From an uncultured Acidimicrobiales bacterium (GTDB taxonomy: Bacteria > Actinomycetota > Acidimicrobiia > Acidimicrobiales > SHLQ01): a stretch of DNA of 64,000 bases. The position numbers and the translations under genes were made by a program. Under the pieces are notes generated by a model, which was not told the origin of the DNA, searched no databases, and was given only the letters and a program-made list of their open reading frames with translations. The stretch covers positions 28,386-92,385 of the forward strand of contig CAKZVC010000037.1 in the NCBI GenBank assembly GCA_937922235.1, read 5' to 3'. Below are positions 16,266 to 25,535 of this stretch, piece after piece (position 1 is the stretch's first letter; the number at the start of each line of letters is the position of its first letter).

Positions 16266-18310
16266 CCTTCGTTCTCCATTCCAACAAAAACGGCGTCTAC
16301 GGGAAGGAGTAGTGGCTTTGGGATCGGCTCGAGTACGTCGACCGCTCCACGATCAGAGACCGACACCACTCGGTGGAGTGATACCTCGATTGGAGCCATT
16401 ACAGGAAACACCCACAAGCTGCCGCGCTCTTCGGTTCGCCCGCGCAGCTCAATTGAGGTGCTGGCTTGGCGTTCGTACGGTGACGCGCAGGCCGCGACCG
16501 CATCGAGCTCGGCTGGGGTCCAGGAGATCCCAGTTCGGCTCAATGTCAACGCAGCAAGCTCGCTGGGGTCAAGCTCCATGCCACTCTTCAGGAAGCCGCC
16601 CCACACGACTTTCGAATCGGATTGCCGTGACTGGTCGTCGACGAGTTTGAATTTCGTTTCCATGCGTCCATTGCCGACACCGCTCTGACCGATCCGGTAG
16701 TAGTACCGAGTCGACGCGCTGAGCTCCCATCGGTTGAGGTCCGGTGCGCCGCCCTCCCAGATCCGTTGCCAGAAGGCACGGTGGCCAGTCGGGTCTGTAA
16801 GCGCAAAGGATTCCCCCGAACGATCCCCGAAGCCTGACACGACGAAGTCATCGACAACGCTGAGTTGCTGCACCGCACGAGTCGGAGTTGTGTAGACAGC
16901 TGCGTCACGACCGGTCCACAAGACGTCAACCGAGAGGTTGAGGTCCTTGGTAGAGGGAAGTAGCGCAGCCGTCGCAGCGTCGATGCGGAGGTCATGCGAT
17001 CGATTCAGCCAAACATCCGATAGCTCGATCCGCCGTTCAAGAACAGGTTCGCCAGAATCAGCGTCACTGAACTCTAGGTGCGCCACCACATGGGCGATCG
17101 GCCGGTCGGGGCTCTCGAGAGCCGTCCCGAGCCGCAGCTCGAACACCAAATCGCCGCCCCTGCCGTAGAGGTTTCTCCGACCAAGTCCTGGGACATCATC
17201 GGGCGGGATCAGCGCCGCATCGATGCGAGCGTCGACGATGGGAGACGAGCTCAGCGCCCGGGTTCGGACGCTCGCAGCCCCTGAGAGGAACGGTGCCACA
17301 CCGGCTCCCCCTCCCCCGTTTGCTCCAAGCAAGGAGATCAGAAGTTGGCGCTCGCCTGCGGACAGAGATTGCTTGATGCGGTTGTTGGTGACCTCTTCGG
17401 CCTGCCGTCGAGCGCCGGAGATCGCATGGATCAACCGAACCGGATGATCCATGTACGTCTCAAACATTTCGGGTGCCTTTTGCAGCAGAGGAGTCAGCGC
17501 CTTGAGCACCGGACCGGCAACGGCTCCAACAAGTCCTGCGATCATCGGACCGGTAAGCACACCACCGTCGACGGCAAGTGCGCCGGAGTGGCCGACCGGT
17601 CTCGGCCCAGCCATCGACGGATCACGAGCCACCACTGCCGGAGCGCATACGCATGGAGCCGGCGATACCGCCGACGCCGGAGCGGTGAACGTCGGCTGAG
17701 CGAGCGGGGTCGGAGCCTGCGCGGCACCAATGAGGCCTTTGAGTAGCGGTCCGATCATCTCCAAGACGCCGCCGACTCCGGCCTGAACGTTTTCATCACC
17801 AGCAAGCGACACGAGATCCTCGCCAAGCGGCGCAAGCTGGCCTAGGAGTCCGCTGAGTTCACTCCAGAACATCGCAGAGCTAATTGGCTGCTCGTCTGCG
17901 CTGAACGCGATCGCCCGTGAGCGTTGGTCGGCTGCCCCTTGGGCCCGTGACATGTTCATCGGAGTTCCGAAGTCGGGCGTGGTTGCCATAGGAAGATAGA
18001 TGCTTCGAACGCTCGACCACGCTGGCGAAGTACCTTCTGCATCCTTGAATGACAGCAGTTGGAAGAACTGGTTGTCACGAGTGACAAGGGACGGGTCGAC
18101 CTCGATGTCGAACCACGTTTGAAAAGCACCGGTTCCGACCCGTTCGAGCATTCCGCTGCGGTGGCTGACATGATCAATCACCTCGCCCATGGGCGTCGAC
18201 GACCGGTCCGACCCAAGCAGCCACTGGAAGAAGCGATTGCTGCCCGTGTCGACCCGAATGGTTGACGCAGAGTTTCCGGGGTTCACCTCGACGATTCGTG
18301 CGAGCGCCAT
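16262..18310 (-). CDS. Large protein of unknown family, SARP/subtilase operon
   Basis: A 682-residue protein that I do not recognise. Residues 1-120 are beta-rich, 130-345 contain Ala/Gly/Pro-rich and amphipathic helical stretches (SGALAVDGGVLTGPMIAGLVGAVAGPVLKAL and LLQKAPEMFETYM), with a CVC near 225. Residues 370-682 look like a chain of beta domains (DIELRLG-like VFELRLGTALE, VSFSL-like repeats, RWELSASTRYYYRIGQSG). The hydrophobic segment around 245-265 could be a membrane-inserting helix, but no N-terminal signal exists. It starts nine bases after the previous stop and ends in a four-base overlap. The size and beta-rich C-terminus suit a structural or carrier subunit; this is inference. 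Confidence 0.6.
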   Translation of the reverse strand: MALARIVEVNPGNSASTIRVDTGSNRFFQWLLGSDRSSTPMGEVIDHVSHRSGMLERVGTGAFQTWFDIEVDPSLVTRDNQFFQLLSFKDAEGTSPAWSSVRSIYLPMATTPDFGTPMNMSRAQGAADQRSRAIAFSADEQPISSAMFWSELSGLLGQLAPLGEDLVSLAGDENVQAGVGGVLEMIGPLLKGLIGAAQAPTPLAQPTFTAPASAVSPAPCVCAPAVVARDPSMAGPRPVGHSGALAVDGGVLTGPMIAGLVGAVAGPVLKALTPLLQKAPEMFETYMDHPVRLIHAISGARRQAEEVTNNRIKQSLSAGERQLLISLLGANGGGGAGVAPFLSGAASVRTRALSSSPIVDARIDAALIPPDDVPGLGRRNLYGRGGDLVFELRLGTALESPDRPIAHVVAHLEFSDADSGEPVLERRIELSDVWLNRSHDLRIDAATAALLPSTKDLNLSVDVLWTGRDAAVYTTPTRAVQQLSVVDDFVVSGFGDRSGESFALTDPTGHRAFWQRIWEGGAPDLNRWELSASTRYYYRIGQSGVGNGRMETKFKLVDDQSRQSDSKVVWGGFLKSGMELDPSELAALTLSRTGISWTPAELDAVAACASPYERQASTSIELRGRTEERGSLWVFPVMAPIEVSLHRVVSVSDRGAVDVLEPIPKPLLLPVDAVFVGMENEG

Positions 18311-18319
18311 ACGTCGTCA

Positions 18320-19291
18320 TCACCCTTGGGCTCCGGCAGCATCGGCGGCCGGCTGGAGAGCGGCAACGCCACCATCGCCGTACATCTGAGCGAAGTTGTC
18401 CATCTTGAAGTAGTCGGACTTGAACTGAATGTTCACCTTGCCCGTCAACTCGGCGAACAGTTCGTCGTTCGCAGTCTGGTTACTCGTGACGACGTTGATG
18501 TTGGTGTTGGTGTTGTTGATACTGGCGCCACCGAAGACACCAAAGCCGTACGATGCCTCAACGGTGTTCACGTTCGTGTTCGTATTCGAGAACGTGTCGG
18601 CGCTGTTGCGCGAAGCAGTTATGCGGAACTTGACCCCGGCTTCAACCTCACCCTTGTCAATAACAAGGCGGCTGACACCCATCAAGATGACCTCACGAAG
18701 AGCGGCTCGATGCTCCTTCGCCATCGCGATCTTCGCCTCGACGATCTTCGCCTTCACTTCGGCATCGTCCATATCGACAGGCTCGCCCTCAGGCGTACTG
18801 AGCACCATCTTTGAACTACCGTCGGCATTCTGCTCCATCGTCATGCCGTACTGCGGCGATGGCGATTCGACCAAGTAAGCGAAAGCGTCCTCGTCAGCGA
18901 CTTGCTTGATGAAGTCCGCCGATGTCTTTGTTGCCTCGCGGAGAAGTCGGATGTAGTCGTCGGTCTGGGCCTTGCCGACTGCCAGATTGGCGTCGAACAC
19001 CGACTTCAGTAGGTCACCCACAAACTTGGGGAAATCGACGGAGTCGACTAGATCCTCGAATGCATCGACCGAGTTATCGAAACCCGGATCGTAATCTTCG
19101 AAGTCCTCCACAAGTGCTCGTGCGACGGGGTGCGGTTCGCTCAACGATGCGACGTTCTCTTGCACGACGTCCAGATAGACCTGTCGCTGCTCGGTGAGCG
19201 GCATTGCCTTGAACGAGGCGCTCCGTGACAGCGTGTCACGCGCTTGCTCTCGAGCAAGGTCATGTACGGCGTTTGGAATTGACTTAGCCAT
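18320..19291 (-). CDS. Unknown protein with a possible beta-hairpin pore-forming segment, SARP/subtilase operon
   Basis: A 323-residue protein of no known family. Residues 1-215 are largely helical and acidic (VEDFEDYDPGFDNSVDAFEDLVD; AEVKAKIVEAKIAMAKEHRAALREVI). Residues about 228-272 form an unusual near-mirror segment: Asn/Thr alternation (SNTNTNVNT), a short apolar turn (SYGFGVFGGAS), then Asn/Thr alternation again (NNTNTNINVVTSNQT). It ends with a strand VNIQFKSDYFKMDNF. Alternating polar strands around an apolar tip are a trait of membrane-spanning hairpins in beta pore-forming toxins, though a fibre or packing role is also possible. The gene lies between two unknown large genes in a tightly spaced operon. 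Confidence 0.6.
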   Translation of the reverse strand: MAKSIPNAVHDLAREQARDTLSRSASFKAMPLTEQRQVYLDVVQENVASLSEPHPVARALVEDFEDYDPGFDNSVDAFEDLVDSVDFPKFVGDLLKSVFDANLAVGKAQTDDYIRLLREATKTSADFIKQVADEDAFAYLVESPSPQYGMTMEQNADGSSKMVLSTPEGEPVDMDDAEVKAKIVEAKIAMAKEHRAALREVILMGVSRLVIDKGEVEAGVKFRITASRNSADTFSNTNTNVNTVEASYGFGVFGGASINNTNTNINVVTSNQTANDELFAELTGKVNIQFKSDYFKMDNFAQMYGDGGVAALQPAADAAGAQG

Positions 19292-19312
19292 GAGCTTGCC
19301 TCCTTTCGGTTG

Positions 19313-21187
19313 TTAGAAGGACCAGTCGTCAGCGCCGCCAAAGCCAGCTGGCACCCCAACCGGGGAACCATTCATGCCTGGTATTGCGCCGTAGTCCGCC
19401 ATGGGGTCTGCCGCTGGATTATTCGAGTTCCCAAAGAGCGAGCGGGCCGAATCCTCGGCTTGCTCGCTAGCGATGATGAACGCCTCAACGTGACTTACGA
19501 GCGACGAGAATTTCGCATCGTCAGCGATCGATGCACCGTCATACTCCGCAACAGCCGTGAGGATCTGGTGGCCATAAATTGCCTTGCTGACCAACGACGT
19601 TGTTGCGATGCTGCTGCCTCGATCTTCCTGAAGAAGGTTTTCAACGGCACGCCAGTATGAGGTCGAGTTGGTTTGGCCGAACTGTTGAACGACTTCGGGT
19701 TCAGAGAACAACCGTCTGATGATGAAGTCGAGCTCGTTGTACATCACCGGGGCCATCGCCTTTGCTAACCCGAAGGTCTGACTCGACAAGTTGTATTGCA
19801 GGTCTTCGATGACACGACCGAGGGGGATGCGAGACACGTATTCAGCGGGACGATCCGACCGCTCCACTTTCTCGATGTATCGAACGGTCTCGACCATCAG
19901 CGAGTCCCAGAGTGTCGAGAACGTTTGGTTATGGCTCGCCTGGCCAAAGATCTCGGTGCTCCCGTAGTCGAACACCTGCCGGTAGAACATCAGGCGATCT
20001 TCTTCGCGCGTCCTTGTCGAGTTATCCGCTCCCGGCACTGGGAACTCATACTCGTAGCCGTACTGGTGCAGCGCTTTCAAAAGGCCAGCGCTTCTTGGAT
20101 TGAACGGTCGACCGCTTCGATCCCGATTTCTGCTTTTCTCGAGGAGCAGATTTGCTGCGTGGTAGCCACCGAGCTGATCGCCGATCACCATCACGTAGAA
20201 GAGCTGGGCCGCACAGTGCACGTTCGAGCGATCGACGGCGGAGCTATCGCGTGGTTCTTTGTGATACACGACGGCGTAGTCGAGTGGCGTCGTAGCGGTA
20301 CTCGCCAACTCGATCGAATGAGTAGTCCGGCTTCGATAGTTGAGGAGCGCAGAACTTACGAGGGAGTCTCGGTTTGAGTCGGTTAACGCAGGCCCGTCTC
20401 CATCGAAGTACGACTGCAGATGGGTCCGTTCCTCCGGCGACACGGAGATCGCAAGCGAAGCGATCGCCTGGTCAACCTGAAAGATCGGTTCACGCCGAAA
20501 GGTGAAGTCTTCGATGAACTCAGTGAGCGATTCTCGGAACGCCCCGCTTGCGAAGCTGAAGTTCGTTGCGGGTCCAACGGTAAGTAGGTACGTGTTCCAT
20601 TCGAAGTCTGGACCCTCTTCGGCATCGGTGTCGGTCTCGACCCGCTTGCGTTCTACATAGTTCTGAGCGGCGAGTTCGAGGATGAACGGGTAAAACAGCT
20701 GAGCACCAGTATTGCCGTCCGAGTCGGTGAGCCAGTCTGCGATCGCTTCGTCTTCGGTCAGTTCCACGAGATAGACGGCCATCGCATACAAGAAGTTGAA
20801 GAAGACATCCTCGTTGAGGATGGACCGCTCGTTCAGTGGCAGAGACATGTCCTTCAACAATCGCTGCACTCTGGTCATCCGACCGATCTCGCCGGCACGA
20901 GACAGCAGCAAGTCAAGCGAGATCGCATCGTTGGGATACCGGTTTGGCGTGTCCGGAGTCTGCAGGAACGGATCTCCAATCAACTTGCGGAGGCCGTCTA
21001 ACCACTCGGCGTAGCGCTTGTTGTCGCCACCCTCAACCGGAATCGCAAACCGGACGGTTGAGAATAGCTCGGCGGTCTCTTCAATCGCCCGTGTTGCTTG
21101 AGGGTCCAAAACCGGCTCACGCTCGCGTGCCGACAATGTCGGCACCCCGAGTTTGAAACCGTTGCTCTTGTGGTCTGTATGAGTCAT
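19313..21187 (-). CDS. Large mostly helical protein of unknown family, SARP/subtilase operon
   Basis: A 624-residue acidic, mostly helical cytoplasmic-looking protein without recognised domain, signal peptide or membrane helix. Notable segments are NRYPNDAISLDLLLSRAGEIG (about 80-100), a paired-helix core rich in Tyr and Phe, and a Gly/Pro-rich C-terminal tail (NNPAADPMADYGAIPGMNG, then GFGGADDWSF). The tail resembles the flexible ends of carrier or recruitment proteins. It starts two bases after the subtilase stop and the next gene begins 21 bases after its stop, so cotranscription is nearly certain. Confidence 0.6.
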   Translation of the reverse strand: MTHTDHKSNGFKLGVPTLSAREREPVLDPQATRAIEETAELFSTVRFAIPVEGGDNKRYAEWLDGLRKLIGDPFLQTPDTPNRYPNDAISLDLLLSRAGEIGRMTRVQRLLKDMSLPLNERSILNEDVFFNFLYAMAVYLVELTEDEAIADWLTDSDGNTGAQLFYPFILELAAQNYVERKRVETDTDAEEGPDFEWNTYLLTVGPATNFSFASGAFRESLTEFIEDFTFRREPIFQVDQAIASLAISVSPEERTHLQSYFDGDGPALTDSNRDSLVSSALLNYRSRTTHSIELASTATTPLDYAVVYHKEPRDSSAVDRSNVHCAAQLFYVMVIGDQLGGYHAANLLLEKSRNRDRSGRPFNPRSAGLLKALHQYGYEYEFPVPGADNSTRTREEDRLMFYRQVFDYGSTEIFGQASHNQTFSTLWDSLMVETVRYIEKVERSDRPAEYVSRIPLGRVIEDLQYNLSSQTFGLAKAMAPVMYNELDFIIRRLFSEPEVVQQFGQTNSTSYWRAVENLLQEDRGSSIATTSLVSKAIYGHQILTAVAEYDGASIADDAKFSSLVSHVEAFIIASEQAEDSARSLFGNSNNPAADPMADYGAIPGMNGSPVGVPAGFGGADDWSF

Positions 21188-21189
21188 GG

Positions 21190-22494
21190 CTACCGCCTTG
21201 ATCCTTCCAATTCGTAGTTCAGGAGTTTGATTGCGTCAGTGAGATTGATCGTTCCGAAACCGGACCGGTCGTTGCGCCGGTTTCGGTCAAGGCCGTCTGA
21301 TGAGTTCGCCAGGATGTACTTCACCTGGGCGTCAGTCAGTTCGGTCGCCTGGTCGAGGGCAACCGACTTCAAGAGGGCGCAAGCTCCGGATACGAAGGGC
21401 GCGGCCTGGGAGGTTCCGGAACTTGCTGCGTAGCCACCATCCCGGTAGGAACTGAGAATCTCAGACCCCGGTGCAAGAACGGAGATCGGAGCGCCATACG
21501 AGGAGTACTCAGCTAGTTGCCCGGACCGGTCGATGGCGCCCACGGCAATCACGCCGGGCAATGCACTCGGGTAGTAGCGGTTGTTCGCTCCGTCGTTGCC
21601 TGAGGCCGCAACAATGGTCACACCCTTTCGAAGCGCATACTCAACAACGTCTGCATGTGGCAGACCGCCTCCACCGTGTCTGATTCCGAGACTCATGTTG
21701 ATGACGTCGGCGCCCTGGTCGACTGCCCATTTGATTCCGGCATTGATGTTGTCGACGAGCCCAGCTCCGACAAGTGACTCGCCTTGGCGCAGGGCGGCAA
21801 GCACGCGGACGGCAAGCACGTCACAACCGGGCACCACCCCAGTAGGCATCTTCTTACCCGCTCCAGCGACGATGCCGCTGACGTGTGTGCCGTGACCGAC
21901 TTCATCGGGGGCAACATCATCTACTTCGTACAAGTCTCCAACGAAGCCCGTTGTGTCGAGCCCGTCGAAGTCGACCATGTCTTTGCTGCGCCGGACTCGA
22001 CCAACGAGTTCAGGATGTTCCCCATCAACGCCGGTATCCAGAATTGCAACTGAAATTGAGGGGTCGCCCTTGGTAATCGCATGGGCATACGGAAGACCGA
22101 TTGCGTCGCCCGCCCATCGAGACCCTCGTGCCGACGATTGAGAATGCGAGCATCGCGGCACTGCCGTCCGACCAACTCGACCAAGTCGTACCCATTCAAC
22201 CTGTGGAAGTGCCCGCAACTCATCGACGATTCCGGCGGGTACTCGACGAAGGTCCTGCAGGATGATCCGGTAGGTCCGATCGAGCCCTGCGAGACGCTCA
22301 TCGTCGTCAGGATCATCATGTGCGAGCGAATACTCGGCCGTCACCCAGAATGCGAGTCCAGCGTCTCGAAATATGCGATCGACGTGAGCATCGACAGACT
22401 CGACCACGTTGGTCTTGTCCGAGATGAAGCGCTCCCAATAGGGAACCGCAGCGTCTAGCGGACGCCGCAATCGCATCACGAGGTGGGGTTTCAT
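21190..22494 (-). CDS. Subtilisin-like serine protease (S8 family)
   Basis: A 434-residue subtilase with an intact triad: Asp153 in AILDTGVDGEHPELVG, His201 in VGHGTHVSGIVAG, Ser362 in SSGTSQAAPFVSG, plus oxyanion Asn300 in AASGNDG. Residues 1-110 are an N-terminal prodomain-like part ending in LPQVEWVRLGRVGR. There is no signal peptide, unlike most secreted subtilases, so it either acts inside the cell or leaves by another route. It lies directly after the SARP regulator (nine bases) and before the 624-residue protein (two bases). A role in maturing or activating one of the operon proteins is plausible but inferred. Confidence 0.93.
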   Translation of the reverse strand: MKPHLVMRLRRPLDAAVPYWERFISDKTNVVESVDAHVDRIFRDAGLAFWVTAEYSLAHDDPDDDERLAGLDRTYRIILQDLRRVPAGIVDELRALPQVEWVRLGRVGRTAVPRCSHSQSSARGSRWAGDAIGLPYAHAITKGDPSISVAILDTGVDGEHPELVGRVRRSKDMVDFDGLDTTGFVGDLYEVDDVAPDEVGHGTHVSGIVAGAGKKMPTGVVPGCDVLAVRVLAALRQGESLVGAGLVDNINAGIKWAVDQGADVINMSLGIRHGGGGLPHADVVEYALRKGVTIVAASGNDGANNRYYPSALPGVIAVGAIDRSGQLAEYSSYGAPISVLAPGSEILSSYRDGGYAASSGTSQAAPFVSGACALLKSVALDQATELTDAQVKYILANSSDGLDRNRRNDRSGFGTINLTDAIKLLNYELEGSRR

Positions 22495-22503
22495 ATCGTG
22501 AAC

Positions 22504-23280
22504 CTACGGACGCGGTGTCGCCGCGGCGTCGCTGATCTGTGTCCGCCGCGTCACCGTGGCGTCACCGCCTGACCCAAACCCCGGCTGGTGAGCAAAAGTC
22601 TGAGTCGCGGCACTCTCGAGCATCTCGGCAATTTCGCGACCTGGCGCTAGACCGAGCTCTGCGTTCAGCAGATGAGACCACGCGTCGAACTGCTGCATGG
22701 CTGCCGCTGGATCCCCTTCAGCCAGGTGCGCTTCGATTAAGAGCGAACGAGTGTTTTCGCGAAGAGGCGCAATAGCAATCCCTTGCCAGGCCAGGTCGAT
22801 TGCTCGAGCGTGTTGAGCCGCGTGGAGATATCCACGACATCGATCTTCGATTGCGTGTATGACCTGTTGTCTGTATCGCTCTCGATCTGTGGCAAGCCAC
22901 TCGTCATACCATCCGGGAAGAAGTTCTAAGTCGGCTGAGGCTGCCCGAGCATCACACTTTTGCTCGAGGTGCTCGAGGTCGAGCCGAACGAGCGGGTGTA
23001 GCCAGATGCTCGAGGCATCTGAACACAGCAGGTCTCCGACCTTGCGTTGGACACGCCAAAGCGACGACCTCAGATTTGCGGCGGCACGATGCTCGGAGTG
23101 CTCAGGCCAGAGGTTGCCGAAAACGTAGGATCGCCTAAGTCGGCTAGGACCGCGAAGCGCTACGAACGCAACGAGTCTCTGCTGGCTCGGAGCAAGGTGG
23201 ACCGGGATAGCCCCCATATCGCAGCGAAACCCACCAAGTAACTCGAGTCGAATGTCGTCAGCTTGTATTTGTGGCCCCAT
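22504..23280 (-). CDS. SARP/AfsR-type transcriptional activator (winged helix plus BTAD), first gene of operon
   Basis: A 258-residue regulator with the SARP plan. An OmpR-like winged helix covers about residues 10-90 (IRLELLGGFRCDMGAIPVHL, then FGNLWPEHSEHRAAANLRSSLWRVQRK), and a bacterial transcriptional activation domain of helical repeats covers about 95-245 (LLPGWYDEWLATDRERYRQQ; ALLIEAHLAEGDPAAAMQQFDAW-like). It starts at ATG 23280 with GGGAG upstream and is the first gene of the ten-gene minus-strand operon, so it is the probable pathway-specific activator. SARPs usually bind direct repeats in their target promoters; I did not find a convincing repeat in 23281-23443. Confidence 0.9.
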   Translation of the reverse strand: MGPQIQADDIRLELLGGFRCDMGAIPVHLAPSQQRLVAFVALRGPSRLRRSYVFGNLWPEHSEHRAAANLRSSLWRVQRKVGDLLCSDASSIWLHPLVRLDLEHLEQKCDARAASADLELLPGWYDEWLATDRERYRQQVIHAIEDRCRGYLHAAQHARAIDLAWQGIAIAPLRENTRSLLIEAHLAEGDPAAAMQQFDAWSHLLNAELGLAPGREIAEMLESAATQTFAHQPGFGSGGDATVTRRTQISDAAATPRP

Positions 23281-23443
23281 GTCAAACTCCCGCTCGTGTG
23301 TCGTCGAAGACTCAGAGCGCGGTGGGCAACTGGTGATACAAGATTCATTCGGAAACGATCTGAGCGAGCGCTACATCATTCCGGGCAGCGGATAGCGGCG
23401 CCGTTGTGCCTACCTGGGCCGATCCTTCTGGCACACTCATACC

Positions 23444-24343
23444 GTGAGTGAAACCGCCAAGACCCCGATCACCGTGCTCGGCGGGTGGCTAGGTGCAGGT
23501 AAGACAACGATGGTCAATCGCCTGCTCGCCGCCACGAACGAGCGCCTCGCAATCATCGTGAACGACGTTGGCGACGTGAACGTCGATGCCGAGTTCCTTC
23601 GCGAGGAGGCCGGCGACGACAGTGTGATCGAGCTGACCAATGGCTGTGTCTGCTGCAAGATCGGCGACGACTTGCAGTCGACCATCTACCAACTCACCGC
23701 TCGCACGCCCGCGCCAGACCGCATTGTGCTCGAGGCCAGCGGCGTTGCTGACCTCTTTCCCATCACTACGTATCTCGATCACTCCAAGGTGACGATCGAC
23801 GCCGTGATCGCACTCGCCGATCCCGACAACTTCGCGTACCGGTCGTCTGGCCCGCCGTACGGCTCGCTTATGCGGGCCCAGCTTGCTGGAGCTGATCTCG
23901 TCGTCGCAACCAAGCTCGACCTCCTCCCCGCCGACCAGCACGACGCGGCGCTGGACGGCCTTCGTGAGTTCACCAAGGCACAAGTCATCCCCGCGAGCGC
24001 CGACCCGAACTGGCTCAACACGGTCATGCTTGGGAGCCACGCAAACGAATCTGTTCCAGGCCTTCACGCCGCCGCTGCCCCGGTCGCCACGGCCACGTGG
24101 CGACCAAGCGGACCCGTCGACGCCACCGCGCTTCGGTCAACACTGCGCCGATCTGGACTTCTACGCGCAAAAGGCACGCTGTCCACCGAAGCGGGGGCAA
24201 TTCGCGTTCACCTGGCTGGCGGTCGCGTCACGATCGAGCCGCTCACTGTCGAGGCTGCCCCGGTCAACGCACTTGTTCTCATTGGCGACAGCACCGAGCA
24301 GCTCAAGAACGTCCTATCGACTCTAGAAACGACCGCCATCTGA
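23444..24343 (+). CDS. COG0523 (CobW/YjiA/ZNG-like) metal-chaperone GTPase
   Basis: A 299-residue P-loop GTPase of the G3E group. Walker A is GGWLGAGKTT (Lys20), and the metal-binding hallmark is NGCVCCKIGDD (Cys68, Cys70, Cys71). VVATKLDLLP fits the NKxD-type guanine motif. The C-terminal 80 residues are the CobW_C-like domain (VRVHLAGGRVTIEPL-like). Family members deliver Zn, Co or Fe to client enzymes. The start is GTG 23444, immediately after an upstream gap that separates it from the divergent SARP gene. The metal cannot be read from sequence; Zn is the most common for stand-alone members. Confidence 0.92.
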   Translation: MSETAKTPITVLGGWLGAGKTTMVNRLLAATNERLAIIVNDVGDVNVDAEFLREEAGDDSVIELTNGCVCCKIGDDLQSTIYQLTARTPAPDRIVLEASGVADLFPITTYLDHSKVTIDAVIALADPDNFAYRSSGPPYGSLMRAQLAGADLVVATKLDLLPADQHDAALDGLREFTKAQVIPASADPNWLNTVMLGSHANESVPGLHAAAAPVATATWRPSGPVDATALRSTLRRSGLLRAKGTLSTEAGAIRVHLAGGRVTIEPLTVEAAPVNALVLIGDSTEQLKNVLSTLETTAI

Positions 24344-24395
24344 GCTCATACTCTTGAGATAGCTGGCGAGAAATTAGCGGAACGAGGTTCGTGCA

Positions 24396-24632
24396 ATGGC
24401 AACAGTCCTGGTCAAGGTTGCAGCAGCGCTCGCACTACTGGGGGTGATGTGGTTTCTGCCCATGTGGGCTGCACTTTTGCTCGCGCTTGTGGGGCTTCCG
24501 TTCATTGGCCGGCTAAACGTGGCCCAAGGTCGCCTTGCGATCGGTGGCGGGTTTGGACACGTGCACACGTTCCAACATGTCGAGGGCATGTCCGTTCCAC
24601 AGTGCAGTAAGTGCGGCGCCTGGGACGAGTAA
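24396..24632 (+). CDS. Small membrane protein with C-terminal CxxC
   Basis: A 78-residue protein with one or two hydrophobic segments (VAAALALLGVMWFLPMWAAL and LLALVGLPFIG, about residues 7-39) and a short soluble tail ending PQCSKCGAWDE, where CSKC could bind a metal as half a zinc ribbon. GAGG lies about nine bases before the ATG. It follows the COG0523 gene by 52 bases on the same strand, which makes a metal-related link conceivable but unproven. No family recognised. Confidence 0.6.
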   Translation: MATVLVKVAAALALLGVMWFLPMWAALLLALVGLPFIGRLNVAQGRLAIGGGFGHVHTFQHVEGMSVPQCSKCGAWDE

Positions 24633-24652
24633 TGCGTTGTCTCCCCTGACGG

Positions 24653-25519
24653 CTAGATGAGTGCCGGGCTTCGGCCCCGTTCGTTCTCATGGGCGGGCCG
24701 CCGCGTCCGAAACCACTCGGCGATCGCTATTCCAAGCGGAGCGGACAACCAAATGCACACCAGAATTGCGCCGCCCTCGATGTTGCGCATCAGCGGTCCG
24801 AGGACAAAAAGCATGACGCGGAAGAGCCAAAATGCGCCCCACATCGAGCCGAGGAAGCGAAACATCCAGACGCGATGCGCACCGATGTCGCCTGAACGTG
24901 CGGTTGTGGCCGTCTTGATCGCGCATCCGTACACAAAGAACGCCATCGTGAAGAAGCCGAGCATCGACCACACTCCGCCGTACGCCGAAACCGAGCTGTG
25001 CTCACCTGCGAGCAGAACTGCACAGAGCGTTCCGAGAGTCACGGCACCAAACGTGACCCGACCAAGGATCCGGTGCCGAGACGCGTTTGTGCCAGTGCCG
25101 GGTTTAGCCAGCTGAACGTGTGCCAGCACAAACGCCAGACTGTTGAAGGCAATGTGCACGAACAGCAGCGACCGACGCAGGGTTGGGCCATTGGCGAATC
25201 GCTCATGGAAGGCGACACCCCATGCCGGATGACTGTCGTAGTTGTCGGCGATCGAGCACGCGTTGTCCGGACAGGTGGCAAGAGCCGCCGGAAGCTCGCC
25301 TTGACTCGAGACACCTGCATTGTCGAGCAGATCGTAGATACTGACGAAAAACGCTATTGCGTCGCCCTGACCGCGCACGAAGTACCCGAGGTTCAACACC
25401 AGCATGAGCCCAATGCCAACTAACGAGAAACCTCGCCAGTTGGACACCTTCAGGCCATAGGCCAGCAAGCCCGCCCACACCACCAGCGCTCCATAGAACA
25501 GCAACGTTTCAACCGGCAT
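24653..25519 (-). CDS. Polytopic membrane protein, DUF2306-like
   Basis: A 288-residue protein with about seven membrane helices. The segment SRHRILGRVTFGAVTLGTL and the later RSGDIGAHRVWMFRFLGSMWG match the pattern of DUF2306 proteins, in which conserved His residues sit near helix ends (HR-x-LGR and AHR-x-WM). The role of this family is not established; haem or quinone binding has been considered because of the conserved His. ATG 25519 is chosen because GGGGGA precedes it and the protein then begins inside the first helix; the frame back to 25678 has no support. Convergent with the small membrane protein. Confidence 0.7.
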   Translation of the reverse strand: MPVETLLFYGALVVWAGLLAYGLKVSNWRGFSLVGIGLMLVLNLGYFVRGQGDAIAFFVSIYDLLDNAGVSSQGELPAALATCPDNACSIADNYDSHPAWGVAFHERFANGPTLRRSLLFVHIAFNSLAFVLAHVQLAKPGTGTNASRHRILGRVTFGAVTLGTLCAVLLAGEHSSVSAYGGVWSMLGFFTMAFFVYGCAIKTATTARSGDIGAHRVWMFRFLGSMWGAFWLFRVMLFVLGPLMRNIEGGAILVCIWLSAPLGIAIAEWFRTRRPAHENERGRSPALI

Positions 25520-25535
25520 GTTTCCCCCGAACCTG

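Noticed and set aside
11908..23280. Prophage or contractile injection system
   Set aside because: A lysozyme-like gene is present, but no sheath, tube, baseplate, capsid, portal, terminase or integrase gene can be recognised.
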